From Paenibacillus pasadenensis (GTDB lineage Bacteria > Bacillota > Bacilli > Paenibacillales > Paenibacillaceae), in contig NZ_JAMBOT010000006.1 of assembly GCF_023715725.1 (NCBI RefSeq), forward strand, positions 1 to 64,000: 64,000 nucleotides of DNA, read 5' to 3'. The translations under genes were made by a program, and so were the position numbers. The notes beneath the pieces were generated by a model that worked only from the letters and a program-made list of their open reading frames with translations, had not been told where the DNA came from and did not search any database. Below are positions 32,302-42,673 of the stretch, piece after piece; position 1 is the first letter of the stretch; every line of letters starts with the position of its first letter.

Positions 32302-33420
32302 ATGGCAAGGGTTCTGTTTAACAATGTGATCAAGAGGTACAACAAGTCGGGCCAGCTATCCGTGGACCACTTCAATCTGGAGATTGAGGACAAGGAGTTT
32401 ATGGTTCTTGTCGGCCCTTCCGGTTGCGGCAAATCCACAACGCTCCGCATGGTAGCGGGGCTGGAGCAAGTTAGCGGCGGTGAGATTTTTATCGGAGATA
32501 GGCTCGTGAACGATGTTCCTCCAAAAAAGAGAGACATCGCCATGGTGTTTCAAAACTACGCGCTGTATCCAAATATGAGCATTTTCGAAAACATGGCGTT
32601 TGGACTGAGGCTTCGCAAGACGGAAAAACATGTAATTGAATCCTCCGTCAAATCTCAATCCAGAACGCTGGAAATCGAGCATCTGCTGGAGCGCAAGCCT
32701 AAACAGCTGTCAGGCGGCCAACGGCAGAGGGTAGCGCTCGGACGCGCGATTTTAAGAACGCCGCAGGTGTTTCTGATGGATGAGCCGCTGTCCAATCTGG
32801 ACGCAAAGCTGCGGGTGCAGATGCGGGAAATGATTATCGAGCTTCATCGCGAGCTGGCCACGACGATGATTTACGTCACGCATGATCAGACGGAAGCGAT
32901 GACAATGGGAACGCGGATCTGCGTCATGAAGGACGGTTTAATTATGCAGGTGGATACGCCAGAGGTGGTATACAACCGCCCGGTTAACCGGTTTGTTGCC
33001 AGCTTTATCGGTTCGCCTGAGATGAACTTTTTGCAAGGAACGGTTATCGAAAAGGAAAAAAGCCTCTATTTCAGCACCAAACGTTTCTATATGGAAATTC
33101 CGTATTCCATGCATGAGGCGCTGAGAGCAGGAGGTAACGTTGACCGGACAGTAACGCTCGGAATTCGGCCCGAGAACGTTCTCATTGTACGCGAGCTCGA
33201 TGAACCGCCTACGGATGGGAAGCAAATTACGGGCATCGTCACCTTCTCGGAGCTGATGGGAGCGGACCGGTACATTCATCTTGATCTAGGCCATGAGCAA
33301 AAGCTCGTTGTCAGGGCGGCGGCGTTCACGAAATACCCGGATGGAACAAGGCTGGAAGTGACGTTGAAGACCGAATTCATCAACTTTTTTCACCGGGAAA
33401 CCGGCGACGCAATCCGGTAG
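32302..33420 (+). CDS. MsmX/UgpC-type sugar ABC transporter ATPase
   Basis: A 372-residue ATPase that energises CUT1 importers. Walker A GPSGCGKST (about 37-45), Q-loop FQNYALYPNM, signature LSGGQRQRVALGRAI, Walker B VFLMDEPLSNLDAKL, H-loop VTHDQTEAM, and a C-terminal TOBE regulatory domain are present. ATG 32302 has GGAGGGAA upstream. It is the only sugar-importer ATPase in the window and may serve the two transporters of this operon as well as the one at 4302-7355 (inference from the shared use of MsmX in Bacillus). Confidence 0.93.
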   Translation: MARVLFNNVIKRYNKSGQLSVDHFNLEIEDKEFMVLVGPSGCGKSTTLRMVAGLEQVSGGEIFIGDRLVNDVPPKKRDIAMVFQNYALYPNMSIFENMAFGLRLRKTEKHVIESSVKSQSRTLEIEHLLERKPKQLSGGQRQRVALGRAILRTPQVFLMDEPLSNLDAKLRVQMREMIIELHRELATTMIYVTHDQTEAMTMGTRICVMKDGLIMQVDTPEVVYNRPVNRFVASFIGSPEMNFLQGTVIEKEKSLYFSTKRFYMEIPYSMHEALRAGGNVDRTVTLGIRPENVLIVRELDEPPTDGKQITGIVTFSELMGADRYIHLDLGHEQKLVVRAAAFTKYPDGTRLEVTLKTEFINFFHRETGDAIR

Positions 33421-33450
33421 TGAGCCAATAACAGCAAAGGAGGCCAAACG

Positions 33451-36402
33451 ATGAACAATCCGCCACGAAGAAAAAGGCGAATCTGGGCGCTTCCGGTCGT
33501 CGTTGCGCTTGCTGCCGGCATAATCATGCCCTCCCATGCGAATGGAACCGTTACCGAAGATCAATCGCCAAAATCAGGCAATCTTTCGGTTCCAGCTTCG
33601 GCATCGGAGGCGCCGATTTACTCCCAGGTGCTCAAGGAGTGGACAGCAACAGGCGCAAAAGATGCGGACACGTCGGATATTAGCCTGCGCGCCGCCGACT
33701 ATGCCAACGCTTCTGAAGCCGTGAAGCCAGCGGCGCTGGAAGGCAGCGCCGATTCGGTGCTGCTGGAGGAGAAACAGTGGGTAGAATACGAATTCGACGT
33801 TCCGCAAAGCGGGCTCTATGAGCTAAAGCTAAACTACTATTCCGTCAATGATTCCAGCATACCGAACCAGATCGCCATCATGGTGAACGGGCAATCTCCT
33901 TATACGGAAGCTCAAAACATCAAGCTCGACCGGCAATGGAAGGATGCGCATTATCCGCCGCAGGCGGATGCAAAAGGAAATCAGATCCGGCCAGGCCAGC
34001 AGGCGGTGAAGGGCTGGCAAAATCGCGAAATTATGGAGTCGTCCTACGCCAACAGCGAGCCGCTGCGCTGGAATTTGAGCCAGGGCAAACAGGTCATTCG
34101 CATTCAATCGGTATACGAGCCCATTGCGATCGATCAAATAACGCTTCAGGCGCCGGAAAAAATTCCGACCTACGAGGAAGCCAAAAAAGAATTTAAACAG
34201 ACGGATAACGGCGGAGATCCAAACTGGTTTACAGCTATTGAGGCAGAACAGATTAGCGTCAAATCCGAGCCCTCGGTGCAAATGCAGGCCAGCCGGGATG
34301 ATCTGGCCTCGCCGGAGTCCGACGGGAAAATCGTGTTTAATACGATGGGCGGCGCCAACTGGGTACGCGGCGGCCAGTCCGCGTCATGGACCTTCGAGGT
34401 TCCTGAGGACGGTCTGTACAAGATTGATCTTAAATACCTGCAAAATTTTAATAAAGGCTCCAACGCTTACCGGCAAATTCGGATTGACGGCAAAGTTCCC
34501 TATGAGGAATTAAAAGCGTTTTCATTCCCTTATCGTCGCAATTGGTCGATGGCCTCGCTGGGGCAGGAAAAAGAAGAGCCGTTCCAGTTTTATTTGACCA
34601 AGGGCAAGCACGAGCTGTCCTTGACCGTTACCAATGCTCCTGTTTCGCCAATTACTGAATCCATTCAATATGTATCCTCGGAAATCCAAGATATAAATCG
34701 GCTCGTCCGGCTCATCACCGGCAAAGACAACGCGGATGCCAACCGGGACTGGAACATCGCCACGCAGCTGCCCGACGCCAAACAGCGGCTCGAAAAGATG
34801 AGGGACACGCTGAATGATGTTCTTGCTTATATGCAAGAGATTTATGGTACGGAATCAAGCGGTTCGGCGACAATCCGTGATGCCGTCGCCAAGCTGCAGC
34901 GCCTCGCAGACCGTCCGAACGATCTGCCGACGAAGCTTGGCAATTTGACCTCGGTACAGGAAACGCTATCAACTTATTCTCTTGAGCTGACGAAACAGCC
35001 GCTAATGCTGGATCAGATTTTTATTTCCAAATCGACCGCCAGCATTCCTGATGTAACGCCGTCGACCTGGAAAGTCATGACCAACACGGTCAAAACGTTT
35101 TTTATGACGTTCTCCTCCGACTATTTTGATTACGGACGGCAGGATGGGGATGCGGCGATTACGGTCTGGGTCAATCGCGGCCGGGACTACGTATCGCTCA
35201 TGCAGCAAATGGCCGACGAGCAGTTTACCCCTTCAACTGGAATTAAGGTCAACGTAAACATTATGCCGAACCCTCAGCTCTTAATTCTGAGCAATTCTGC
35301 CGGGCGTGAGCCGGATGTTGCGCTGGGGCTGGATCAGGGGATGCCGGCCGATCTGGCCATTCGGAACTCTCTTATGGATTTGAGCAAGTTTGAAGATTAT
35401 GACAGCGCAGCCAAGCAGTTCCTGCCAGGCTCCCTGACTCCTTTCCACTACGATAAGGGCGATTATGCGCTCCCGGAAACGATCATGTTCAATGTGATGT
35501 TTTACCGGAAAGATATTTTGGAAGAGCTGAAGCTCAAAGTGCCGCAAACGTGGGATGACATCTATGTCATGCTCCCGACATTGCAGCAGCGCGGCTATGA
35601 TTTTTATTTCCCTGCAACAAACTATTTGCCGTTTTTCTATCAGAATAACGCTTCCTTATATACCGCCGACGGCCTCAAATCAGGCCTGGATACTCCTCAG
35701 TCGTTCGAAGCCTTCAAAAAGTGGACCGATTTTTTCAATATTTACGGTCTGCCGCGTGAGGTTCCGAATTTTTACATGCACTTTCGCAACGGTAACATCC
35801 CGATTGGCATCTCCGATTTTAATATGTATTTGCAGCTGCTAGTAGCCGCGCCGGAAATTTCCGGGCAGTGGGGAGTTGCGCCTATTCCCGGCACTCCTAA
35901 TAAAAGCGGCGACATCGAAAGATGGGGCGGCGGAACGATTCAGGCCGGTTCCATATTTAAGTCGACGGATAATCCCGAAGAATCATGGGAGTTTCTGAAA
36001 TGGTGGACGTCGACGGAAACGCAGACTCGCTTTGGCAACGATATGGAGATGTTTAATGGCGTTGAATTCCGCTGGAACACCGCTAACAAAGCAGCCTTCC
36101 AGCAGATTGCCTGGCCGAAGGAGCATGCCGCCGAGATTAACAAACAATTGGATTGGTTCCAAGAAGCGCCGAACGTGCCCGGCGGATACTTTACCGCTCG
36201 CGAGCTCGGATTCGCCTGGAATCGAACGGTTCTCGATAATATGAATTTCCGCGAATCGCTGGAGGGAGCCATCTTTGAAATCAATCGGGAGCTGCTGCGC
36301 AAACAGCAGGAATTCGGATTTGTGGACAAAGACGGCAACGTTGTCCGCAAGCTGGACGTTCCGCCATACAAGCCGCAGCCCGGAGGTGAGAGCGAAAAAT
36401 GA
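33451..36402 (+). CDS. Large fused sugar-binding protein: two carbohydrate-binding-like domains plus family 1 solute-binding domain
   Basis: A 983-residue secreted protein. Residues 1-30 form a signal peptide without a lipobox Cys. Two beta-sandwich, CBM-like domains follow (about 45-215 and 255-410; VEYEFDVPQSGLYELKLNYY and ASWTFEVPEDGLYKIDLKYL), then a helical linker and a family 1 solute-binding domain (about 555-950; VWVNRGRDYVSLMQQMADEQ onward). It is over twice the usual length of such binding proteins. Its stop overlaps the permease start by four bases. It probably holds polysaccharide ends near the transporter. Confidence 0.88.
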   Translation: MNNPPRRKRRIWALPVVVALAAGIIMPSHANGTVTEDQSPKSGNLSVPASASEAPIYSQVLKEWTATGAKDADTSDISLRAADYANASEAVKPAALEGSADSVLLEEKQWVEYEFDVPQSGLYELKLNYYSVNDSSIPNQIAIMVNGQSPYTEAQNIKLDRQWKDAHYPPQADAKGNQIRPGQQAVKGWQNREIMESSYANSEPLRWNLSQGKQVIRIQSVYEPIAIDQITLQAPEKIPTYEEAKKEFKQTDNGGDPNWFTAIEAEQISVKSEPSVQMQASRDDLASPESDGKIVFNTMGGANWVRGGQSASWTFEVPEDGLYKIDLKYLQNFNKGSNAYRQIRIDGKVPYEELKAFSFPYRRNWSMASLGQEKEEPFQFYLTKGKHELSLTVTNAPVSPITESIQYVSSEIQDINRLVRLITGKDNADANRDWNIATQLPDAKQRLEKMRDTLNDVLAYMQEIYGTESSGSATIRDAVAKLQRLADRPNDLPTKLGNLTSVQETLSTYSLELTKQPLMLDQIFISKSTASIPDVTPSTWKVMTNTVKTFFMTFSSDYFDYGRQDGDAAITVWVNRGRDYVSLMQQMADEQFTPSTGIKVNVNIMPNPQLLILSNSAGREPDVALGLDQGMPADLAIRNSLMDLSKFEDYDSAAKQFLPGSLTPFHYDKGDYALPETIMFNVMFYRKDILEELKLKVPQTWDDIYVMLPTLQQRGYDFYFPATNYLPFFYQNNASLYTADGLKSGLDTPQSFEAFKKWTDFFNIYGLPREVPNFYMHFRNGNIPIGISDFNMYLQLLVAAPEISGQWGVAPIPGTPNKSGDIERWGGGTIQAGSIFKSTDNPEESWEFLKWWTSTETQTRFGNDMEMFNGVEFRWNTANKAAFQQIAWPKEHAAEINKQLDWFQEAPNVPGGYFTARELGFAWNRTVLDNMNFRESLEGAIFEINRELLRKQQEFGFVDKDGNVVRKLDVPPYKPQPGGESEK

Positions 36403-37367
36403 GCCATGAGCTGGTCCGACCTGCGGGAAGCCAGCCGGCAGCCCGCCGGAAAAAGATTCAAATCGCCTCAACCCTGACATCGATGCGGAAGCATTGGCTA
36501 TCTTATGTGTTCATCGCTCCATTTTTAATTACGTTTCTATTATTTATCGTAATTCCAACAATCGCGGCAATTGCACTTTCTCTAACCTATTTCAACGCCA
36601 TCGAGCCGCCTAAGTTTATCGGCTGGCTCAACTATCAAAATTTGCTTACCCAGGACATGGTTTTCTGGAAGCATGCGATACCGAATACGTTCAAGTTTGC
36701 CATAATCGTCGGACCGCTCGGTTATATAGCGGCATTTATGCTCGCCTGGTTCATCTCGCAGCTTCCGGCGCGAATCCGGGTCATTTACACGCTGGCTCTG
36801 TACTCGCCGTCGATGACCGCCGGGGTCGCGATGGCAGTCGTGTGGCTGATCTTTTTCAGCGGCGACCGGCTCGGCTACCTGAACAGCTTCCTGCTGGAGC
36901 TCGGGATCATCAGCGAGCCGGTGCTCTGGACGCAAGATCCAAAATATTTAATGACCGTCATGATTTTGGTCACGCTGTGGAGCAGCATGGGAGTCGGATT
37001 CCTGGCGCTGCTGGCCGGACTGCAAAACGTCGATACGCAGCTGTACGAGGCGGGACGGATTGACGGAATCCGCAATCGTCTGCAGGAAATCTGGTACATT
37101 ACGATTCCGGCTATGAAACCTCAAATGCTGTTCGGCGCAGTTATGGCCGTCGTCGGGACGTTGAAGGCGGGCTCGATTAGTACTCAGCTGTCAGGCTCTA
37201 ACCCGTCACCGCAATATTCCGGGCACCTGCTCATCAACCATATCGACGACTACGGCTTTATCCGGTACGAGATGGGTTATGCCTCAACGATCTCCGTACT
37301 GCTGCTGGTCATGACTTACATCGTGAGCCGGATTTGCTGGAAGCTGTTCGGTTCAAAGGAGGAATGA
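36399..37367 (+). CDS. Sugar ABC transporter permease (MalF type)
   Basis: A 322-residue inner-membrane protein with about six membrane spans after an extended basic N-terminus, and the EAA loop LYEAGRIDGIRNRLQEIW. ATGA overlap with the fused binding protein shows translational coupling. It pairs with the permease at 37372. Confidence 0.9.
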   Translation: MSHELVRPAGSQPAARRKKIQIASTLTSMRKHWLSYVFIAPFLITFLLFIVIPTIAAIALSLTYFNAIEPPKFIGWLNYQNLLTQDMVFWKHAIPNTFKFAIIVGPLGYIAAFMLAWFISQLPARIRVIYTLALYSPSMTAGVAMAVVWLIFFSGDRLGYLNSFLLELGIISEPVLWTQDPKYLMTVMILVTLWSSMGVGFLALLAGLQNVDTQLYEAGRIDGIRNRLQEIWYITIPAMKPQMLFGAVMAVVGTLKAGSISTQLSGSNPSPQYSGHLLINHIDDYGFIRYEMGYASTISVLLLVMTYIVSRICWKLFGSKEE

Positions 37368-37371
37368 CTTC

Positions 37372-38259
37372 ATGCGGGATTGGGCGTACAGCTTAAAAAA
37401 AGGATTTCGCTCGCTGCGCCGGATGACGACGTTCCAATGGATTCAGTTCGTCGCGATGACGCTGCTCGCCATCTTCATGCTGCTGCCGATTGTTTATTTA
37501 GTCAATCATGCTTTGAAGCCTTTCAACGAGCTGTTTCTGTATCCGCCGACCTTTATTGCCAAACAGCCGACTCTGCAAAACTTCACCGATTTGATCGTCG
37601 TGACGCAATCGTCCGCCGTTCCGGTGACCAGATATTTGTTCAACAGCATCGTGATGAGCGTACTCGTATTTGTCACCTCCTGCCTGATCAGCGTTCTCTG
37701 CGCTTATCCGCTTTCCAAGCATAAGTTTCCGGGCAGAGGCGTGATCTTCTCCGGCATTATTATCTCGCTGATGTTTGCGCCGGAGATGGTCGGCATACCC
37801 CGCTATTTTGTCATCAGCAATCTCGGCATTATCAATACGTACTGGGGCCATGTGCTTCCGCTTGTGGCTATGCCGGTCGGCGTGTTTCTGATGAAACAGT
37901 TCATCGATCAAATTCCGGATGAGCTGCTGGAAGCCGCCAAGGTAGAAGGGGCAAAGGAATTCAGGATCTTTGCCCGAATCGTCGTTCCGCTGTGCATGCC
38001 CGCCGTGGCAACAACAGCCATTCTGTCCTTTCAGACAGCCTGGTCCTCCGATGAGACTTCAACGCTGTTCATGGAGGATGAAACGATGAAGACGCTACCG
38101 TTTTTCGTCAATACGCTTACGAACAATCTCTCCAACAACGTTGCCAATCAAGGCGCGGCGGCGGCGGTAGCGCTGCTGTTGTTTATCCCGAACTTTATTA
38201 TTTTCCTGGCGATGCAGAGGAAGGTTATCACAACGATGATGCATTCCGGCATCAAATGA
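37372..38259 (+). CDS. Sugar ABC transporter permease (MalG type)
   Basis: A 295-residue inner-membrane protein with about six membrane spans and EAA loop LLEAAKVEGAKEFRIFA. The start is 4 nt after the partner permease. The C-terminal QRKVITTMMHSGIK is typical of the family. Confidence 0.9.
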   Translation: MRDWAYSLKKGFRSLRRMTTFQWIQFVAMTLLAIFMLLPIVYLVNHALKPFNELFLYPPTFIAKQPTLQNFTDLIVVTQSSAVPVTRYLFNSIVMSVLVFVTSCLISVLCAYPLSKHKFPGRGVIFSGIIISLMFAPEMVGIPRYFVISNLGIINTYWGHVLPLVAMPVGVFLMKQFIDQIPDELLEAAKVEGAKEFRIFARIVVPLCMPAVATTAILSFQTAWSSDETSTLFMEDETMKTLPFFVNTLTNNLSNNVANQGAAAAVALLLFIPNFIIFLAMQRKVITTMMHSGIK

Positions 38260-38302
38260 CCGACATATCGACAACTTGCCTTTATGGAGAGGATGAGCAG
38301 GC

Positions 38303-39802
38303 ATGCCCAAATGGTTGCGCTTTGTAATCGCGGCGGTGCTTGTAACCGGACCCTGGCTTCAACCGCCGTCCGCACAGGCGGAGCTTCCTTACCGAACGTT
38401 CTCCTACGACAGCGGCAACGGGCAGTTTTTTGTCCAGCCTGCCTACGTGCCTACCGGTTATCTCGGACTGAACATGGTGCCGCCGGATGTTAACGGAGGT
38501 CCCCCCAATTTGAACAATCCAAATGATTTGTTTATCGACGGAAAGGACCATTTGTTCATTGCGGATTCCAAAAACAACCGGGTTGTGCAGCTGGATTCAA
38601 ACGGAAGCTACGTCACCGCATTTGGAATTCAAAAAGGCCCCGGCCAATTGAAGGACCCGAACGGGGTATACGTTGACGAAAAGCATGTCTATGTTGCGGA
38701 TACAGGCAACAAACGGATCGCCGTTTACGACCGGTCCGCCGCATTCGTCAAGGAGTATAAACAACCGGAAACAACCCTGCTTCCCGCCGGCTACCAGTTT
38801 GAGCCGACCAAGGTGGCCGTAGACAAACGCGGCTTTTTGTATATCACAACAAAAAACGGCTACCACGGCTTAACGGTCATCGACCCGGAAGAGGGCGGAT
38901 TCCAGGGGTTTTTCGGGGCAAACAAGGTGCCGTTTAACTTTCTCGATTATTTGAAACGCCAGGTTTATACCGAAGAGCAGCTCAAAAAAGAGATCACAAA
39001 AACGCCTGGCTCGGTCAGCAACGTCATGATCGATAAAGACGGCCTGATCTATACAACAAGCATATCCGTCGACACCGGCCAACTCAAAAAGTTCAACTTT
39101 GCCGGAAAGGATCTGCTAGGCAACCGCTTGTTCGGCGCCCAGGCTGTGTTCGCCAATGAAGAGCGGCTGTTCCAGGATATTGCAGTCGATGTCAATGGAA
39201 ATATGTCCGCTATTGATGCGGGCAGCGGCAGGGTCTATCAATACGATCCGCAAGGCGGCATGCTGTTTTCGTTCGGCGGAAAAAACGAAGGCTTCAACAA
39301 GCTGGGCTTGTTCAATTACCCGTCCAGCATCGCTGTGGATTCAAAAGGAAACCTGTACATTTCCGACCGGATGGCTAGTCTGATCCATGTTTTCCGGCAA
39401 ACTGAATTTTCCCAGCTGGTGCACAAAGCCAACGAGCTGTTCATGCTGGGACGTTACGAGGATAGCGAGCGCTACTGGCAAGAAGTGCTGCATCTGAACA
39501 GCAAATATTATAAGGCTCATCTGGGCCTGGCTAAGTCCTTTTACCGCAAGGGCGAATGGCAAAATGCAATGCGGGAATTCCGGCTGGCCAGAGACGTGCA
39601 AGGTTATTCGGATTCCTTCTGGCAGCTCCGCGTCATCTGGCTGCAAAACAACTTCAGCACAGTGGTAACCTCTGGTCTTGTGCTTCTGATCCTTTATGCG
39701 GCCGCGGTCAAGCTCTGGAAAAAGATGAAGTGGAGGAAAGGCAATGGCAGACCTGATGCTACATCTCAAACAAGCCGTTCGAATACTTCGGCATCCGGTT
39801 GA
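38303..39802 (+). CDS. Secreted/membrane NHL-repeat protein with TPR region
   Basis: A 499-residue protein: signal peptide (about 1-27, ending in AQA), several NHL beta-propeller repeats (about 70-360; recurring DLFIDGKDHLFIADSKNNRVVQLD-type units), a TPR-like helical part (about 370-440) and a hydrophobic segment near the C-terminus (about 455-475). Such proteins form scaffolds. The order NHL/TPR protein, YIP1 protein, DUF5696 protein between two transporters is common in Paenibacillus (recollection). Its 3' end overlaps the next gene by 59 nt. Function within uptake is unknown. Confidence 0.8.
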   Translation: MPKWLRFVIAAVLVTGPWLQPPSAQAELPYRTFSYDSGNGQFFVQPAYVPTGYLGLNMVPPDVNGGPPNLNNPNDLFIDGKDHLFIADSKNNRVVQLDSNGSYVTAFGIQKGPGQLKDPNGVYVDEKHVYVADTGNKRIAVYDRSAAFVKEYKQPETTLLPAGYQFEPTKVAVDKRGFLYITTKNGYHGLTVIDPEEGGFQGFFGANKVPFNFLDYLKRQVYTEEQLKKEITKTPGSVSNVMIDKDGLIYTTSISVDTGQLKKFNFAGKDLLGNRLFGAQAVFANEERLFQDIAVDVNGNMSAIDAGSGRVYQYDPQGGMLFSFGGKNEGFNKLGLFNYPSSIAVDSKGNLYISDRMASLIHVFRQTEFSQLVHKANELFMLGRYEDSERYWQEVLHLNSKYYKAHLGLAKSFYRKGEWQNAMREFRLARDVQGYSDSFWQLRVIWLQNNFSTVVTSGLVLLILYAAAVKLWKKMKWRKGNGRPDATSQTSRSNTSASG

Positions 39803-40370
39803 CGGCTTCTGGGAGCTGAGGTACGAGCGGCGGGGAAGCCTCGGCTCGGCAGCGATCCTGCTTGCGCTTGCTTATTTGGCTACTCTCATCTCCGAGATTA
39901 CGACCAGCTTTATTTTTAATCCGATCGATGTCAAATTTGTCAATCCGTGGCTTATGTTTGCGCAAGTGGCCATTCCATGGGTGACCTGGGTGCTGGCCAA
40001 TTATATGGTCAGCTCGATTAACAGGGGCCAGGGCAGGCTGGTTGATGTCATTATCGGCAGCTCGTATGCGCTCGTGCCTTACATTCTATTTTCGGTGCCG
40101 CTCGCGCTGCTTTCCAATTTACTGACGATTGGCGAAGGCTCCATCTATCAATTTTTCAATTATGTCATTATCGGCTGGACCGTGTTTCTCTTCATCGTGT
40201 TTGTACAGGAAGTTCACAACTATGACATCGGGGAAACGATCTGGATTACGATTTTGTCTCTGCTGTTCATGCTGGCGATGTGGGTGCTGATCCTGATTTT
40301 CGCTGGTTTGTGCGTGCAGCTGATCGATTTCATCCGGCAGCTCTACGAGGAGGTGTCGTTCCGTGGTTAA
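39744..40370 (+). CDS. YIP1-family membrane protein
   Basis: A 208-residue polytopic protein with about five hydrophobic segments and the YIP1-like FHRQRY-free core (YMVSSINRGQGRLVDVIIGSSYALVPYI). ATG 39744 has GTGGAGGAAAG upstream. It overlaps both neighbours (59 nt with the NHL gene, 8 nt with the next), so it is made in fixed ratio to them. The role is unknown, perhaps organisation of the membrane complex. Confidence 0.75.
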   Translation: MADLMLHLKQAVRILRHPVDGFWELRYERRGSLGSAAILLALAYLATLISEITTSFIFNPIDVKFVNPWLMFAQVAIPWVTWVLANYMVSSINRGQGRLVDVIIGSSYALVPYILFSVPLALLSNLLTIGEGSIYQFFNYVIIGWTVFLFIVFVQEVHNYDIGETIWITILSLLFMLAMWVLILIFAGLCVQLIDFIRQLYEEVSFRG

Positions 40371-42669
40371 AGCCAAATGGCTGCGTTTGATCGCCCTGTC
40401 GGCTGCATTGATTACGGTTGGCGCACTTGGCGTAGCCGGATTCCGTTATGTGAAGGGAGAGCTGGAGTCTTCCCCGATCACGGCAGGCAAGGACGGGCAG
40501 ACAGCCGCTGCCGGCACCGCCAAAACGGTGCAAACGTCCAAAGCGCCTGCGGTCAAAACCGGCCCTTTTACGGCTGAGGTCGTGAAAGAAACGAGCAGGC
40601 TCAAGCTGGAGATTGGCAAGGACGGACGCATCACGATTATGGATAAACGCAACAACCATGTTTGGCGCAGCAACCCAGACGAGCAATCGCTGGCAACCGA
40701 AACGGTGAAAGGCGTTTGGCGCAAAAATCTCGATTCCGCCTTTTACCTGGAATACGTGGACACGCGGCAGGCCGGCTCCAAGCTGAAATACGGCAATTTC
40801 ACCGATCTGAAAACAGCCGTCTCCGTTAAGGAAACGGAAGAAGGCGCGGAAATTACGTTTGATCTGAAATCGATTGAGAGCAGCTTTGTATTCATCGTGT
40901 CGTTGAAGGACGGCTTCCTCCAGGTGGATATTCCGTCCGAACGCATCAAGGAAGGGCCAAATGCCCGGTTCGTCTATTTATGGGCATTTCCATTCCTTGG
41001 CGCAGCGCGCAGCGACATGCCGAATGGGCATATGTTCGTGCCGAGCGGCATGGGGGCGACGATCAACTTCGATCCTAACGGCAAATATCCCTTCCGCTAT
41101 ACGGGCGAAATATACGGTATGGATTTGGCGGTTTCAACCCAGTCGTTCCGCGGCTCGCCGGATGCTCCATCGGATGTGCTGCTACCGGTGTTCGGCATCT
41201 CCTATGGACAAAATGCGCTTTTCGGCATCATTACCGAAGGAGAGACAAACGCCAACATTAATGCAACTCCAGGCGGGCTGTATACCTCCTACAACTGGAT
41301 TGCTCCTCAATTTCAATACCGGAATGAGTATTACCGGCAAACGAGCAGCTTCGGGGAAGGCTTCAACGTCTACGATGAGAAGCGGCTGGAGCAGGACCGG
41401 CAGGTGCGGTATTACTTTTTGCAGGGCGATAAACCGGAGCAGATTAATTACGTCGGAATGGCGCAGGCGTATCGGAGCTATCTGATGGAAAGCAAAGGGC
41501 TAAAACGGCTGGAGACGAAGCCGGACCGCCTTCCGCTGGAAATCGCCTTTTTCGGCGGGGACCGCGAGCCAAGCATGTTCGGTTCGAAGCTGGTCACCAC
41601 CACAACGTTTGATCAAGCCGCCAAAATCGTGGAAGAGCTTAAAGCCTCGGGAATTACCGATATGGATGTTGTGTTTGAAGGCTGGTCCAACGGCGGCTAC
41701 ATGCGGTATCTGCCGGATCGGCTGCCTCCCGAGGAGGCGCTTGGCGGCGAGAATGCGCTGAAACGCCTTATTGAAACGGTGAAGGGCAACGGGAGCCGTT
41801 TTTATCTGGACGATAACTTTGTCATCGCTTATTCCGGCAAAGGGTTTGTAGCCAGGGAAGAGGCTGTGCGCGATTCCAACTCCAGGGTTGTAGAGGATGA
41901 AATGGGACCTTCCGGCGGCTTCTCCTTCCGCAAAGCAACCCAGAAATACTGGCTGCAGCCGGATCTTTCCTTGAAAGAATTGGAAAAAAGCTTGCCAACC
42001 TACAAAGAGTTCGGCGTGGACGGCATCCATCATAATTCCATCGGCGAGGTGCTTTTCTCCGACCATACACCGAAGGATCCGCATACACGCGGCGATACCT
42101 CTGCGTTATTCGAAGAAATATTGAACAAAACAAAGTCGGAGCTGGGCAAAGTTCGCGTTTCGCACGGCAATTCGTTTGTGCTCGATAAAGCGGACCATAT
42201 CAGCGATTTGCCGCTCAGTCCGAGCTATGATCTGCTAGCGAATAAGAGCGTTCCGTTTTATCCCATTGCGATTCACGGGCTGGTTAGCTATTCCGCCAAA
42301 CCTGGCAATCTGAGGGATGAATTCAACAACGAGCTGCTGCGGTCCGTGGAATACGGCGCGCTCCCGTCCTATCTGCTCACCTTTGAAGACCCGGGCATAT
42401 TGAAGGATACGTTCACCAGGTACATTTTCAGCAGCCAATATTCGGAATGGACAGAAACGATTGTGAAGGAGTACAACCGGATCAGCTCTGTTCTTGGCGG
42501 CCTGCAGGACCAAATGATCGTAAATCACCGCAGCTTGAGCAAAGACGTCTTTGAAACAACCTATGAAAATGGCCAGCGCGTCATCGTCAATTACGGGGAT
42601 ACCCCTTACCGCGAAGGCGGCGTGGAGGTTAAACCGAATGATTTCGCCTTGACCGGCAAAGGAGGATAA
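40363..42669 (+). CDS. DUF5696-type membrane-anchored protein, glycosidase-like barrel
   Basis: A 768-residue protein with one N-terminal membrane anchor (about 8-25), a beta-rich middle (about 70-330) and a C-terminal barrel-like part with several acidic motifs (DMDVVFEGWSNGGYM, KYWLQPDLSL, FGVDGIHHNSIGEV). It resembles proteins annotated DUF5696. I infer an extracellular polysaccharide-acting or -binding role from the neighbouring sugar transporters; catalysis is not established. GTG 40363 has CGAGGAGGTG upstream. Confidence 0.7.
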   Translation: MVKAKWLRLIALSAALITVGALGVAGFRYVKGELESSPITAGKDGQTAAAGTAKTVQTSKAPAVKTGPFTAEVVKETSRLKLEIGKDGRITIMDKRNNHVWRSNPDEQSLATETVKGVWRKNLDSAFYLEYVDTRQAGSKLKYGNFTDLKTAVSVKETEEGAEITFDLKSIESSFVFIVSLKDGFLQVDIPSERIKEGPNARFVYLWAFPFLGAARSDMPNGHMFVPSGMGATINFDPNGKYPFRYTGEIYGMDLAVSTQSFRGSPDAPSDVLLPVFGISYGQNALFGIITEGETNANINATPGGLYTSYNWIAPQFQYRNEYYRQTSSFGEGFNVYDEKRLEQDRQVRYYFLQGDKPEQINYVGMAQAYRSYLMESKGLKRLETKPDRLPLEIAFFGGDREPSMFGSKLVTTTTFDQAAKIVEELKASGITDMDVVFEGWSNGGYMRYLPDRLPPEEALGGENALKRLIETVKGNGSRFYLDDNFVIAYSGKGFVAREEAVRDSNSRVVEDEMGPSGGFSFRKATQKYWLQPDLSLKELEKSLPTYKEFGVDGIHHNSIGEVLFSDHTPKDPHTRGDTSALFEEILNKTKSELGKVRVSHGNSFVLDKADHISDLPLSPSYDLLANKSVPFYPIAIHGLVSYSAKPGNLRDEFNNELLRSVEYGALPSYLLTFEDPGILKDTFTRYIFSSQYSEWTETIVKEYNRISSVLGGLQDQMIVNHRSLSKDVFETTYENGQRVIVNYGDTPYREGGVEVKPNDFALTGKGG

Positions 42670-42673
42670 GCGC

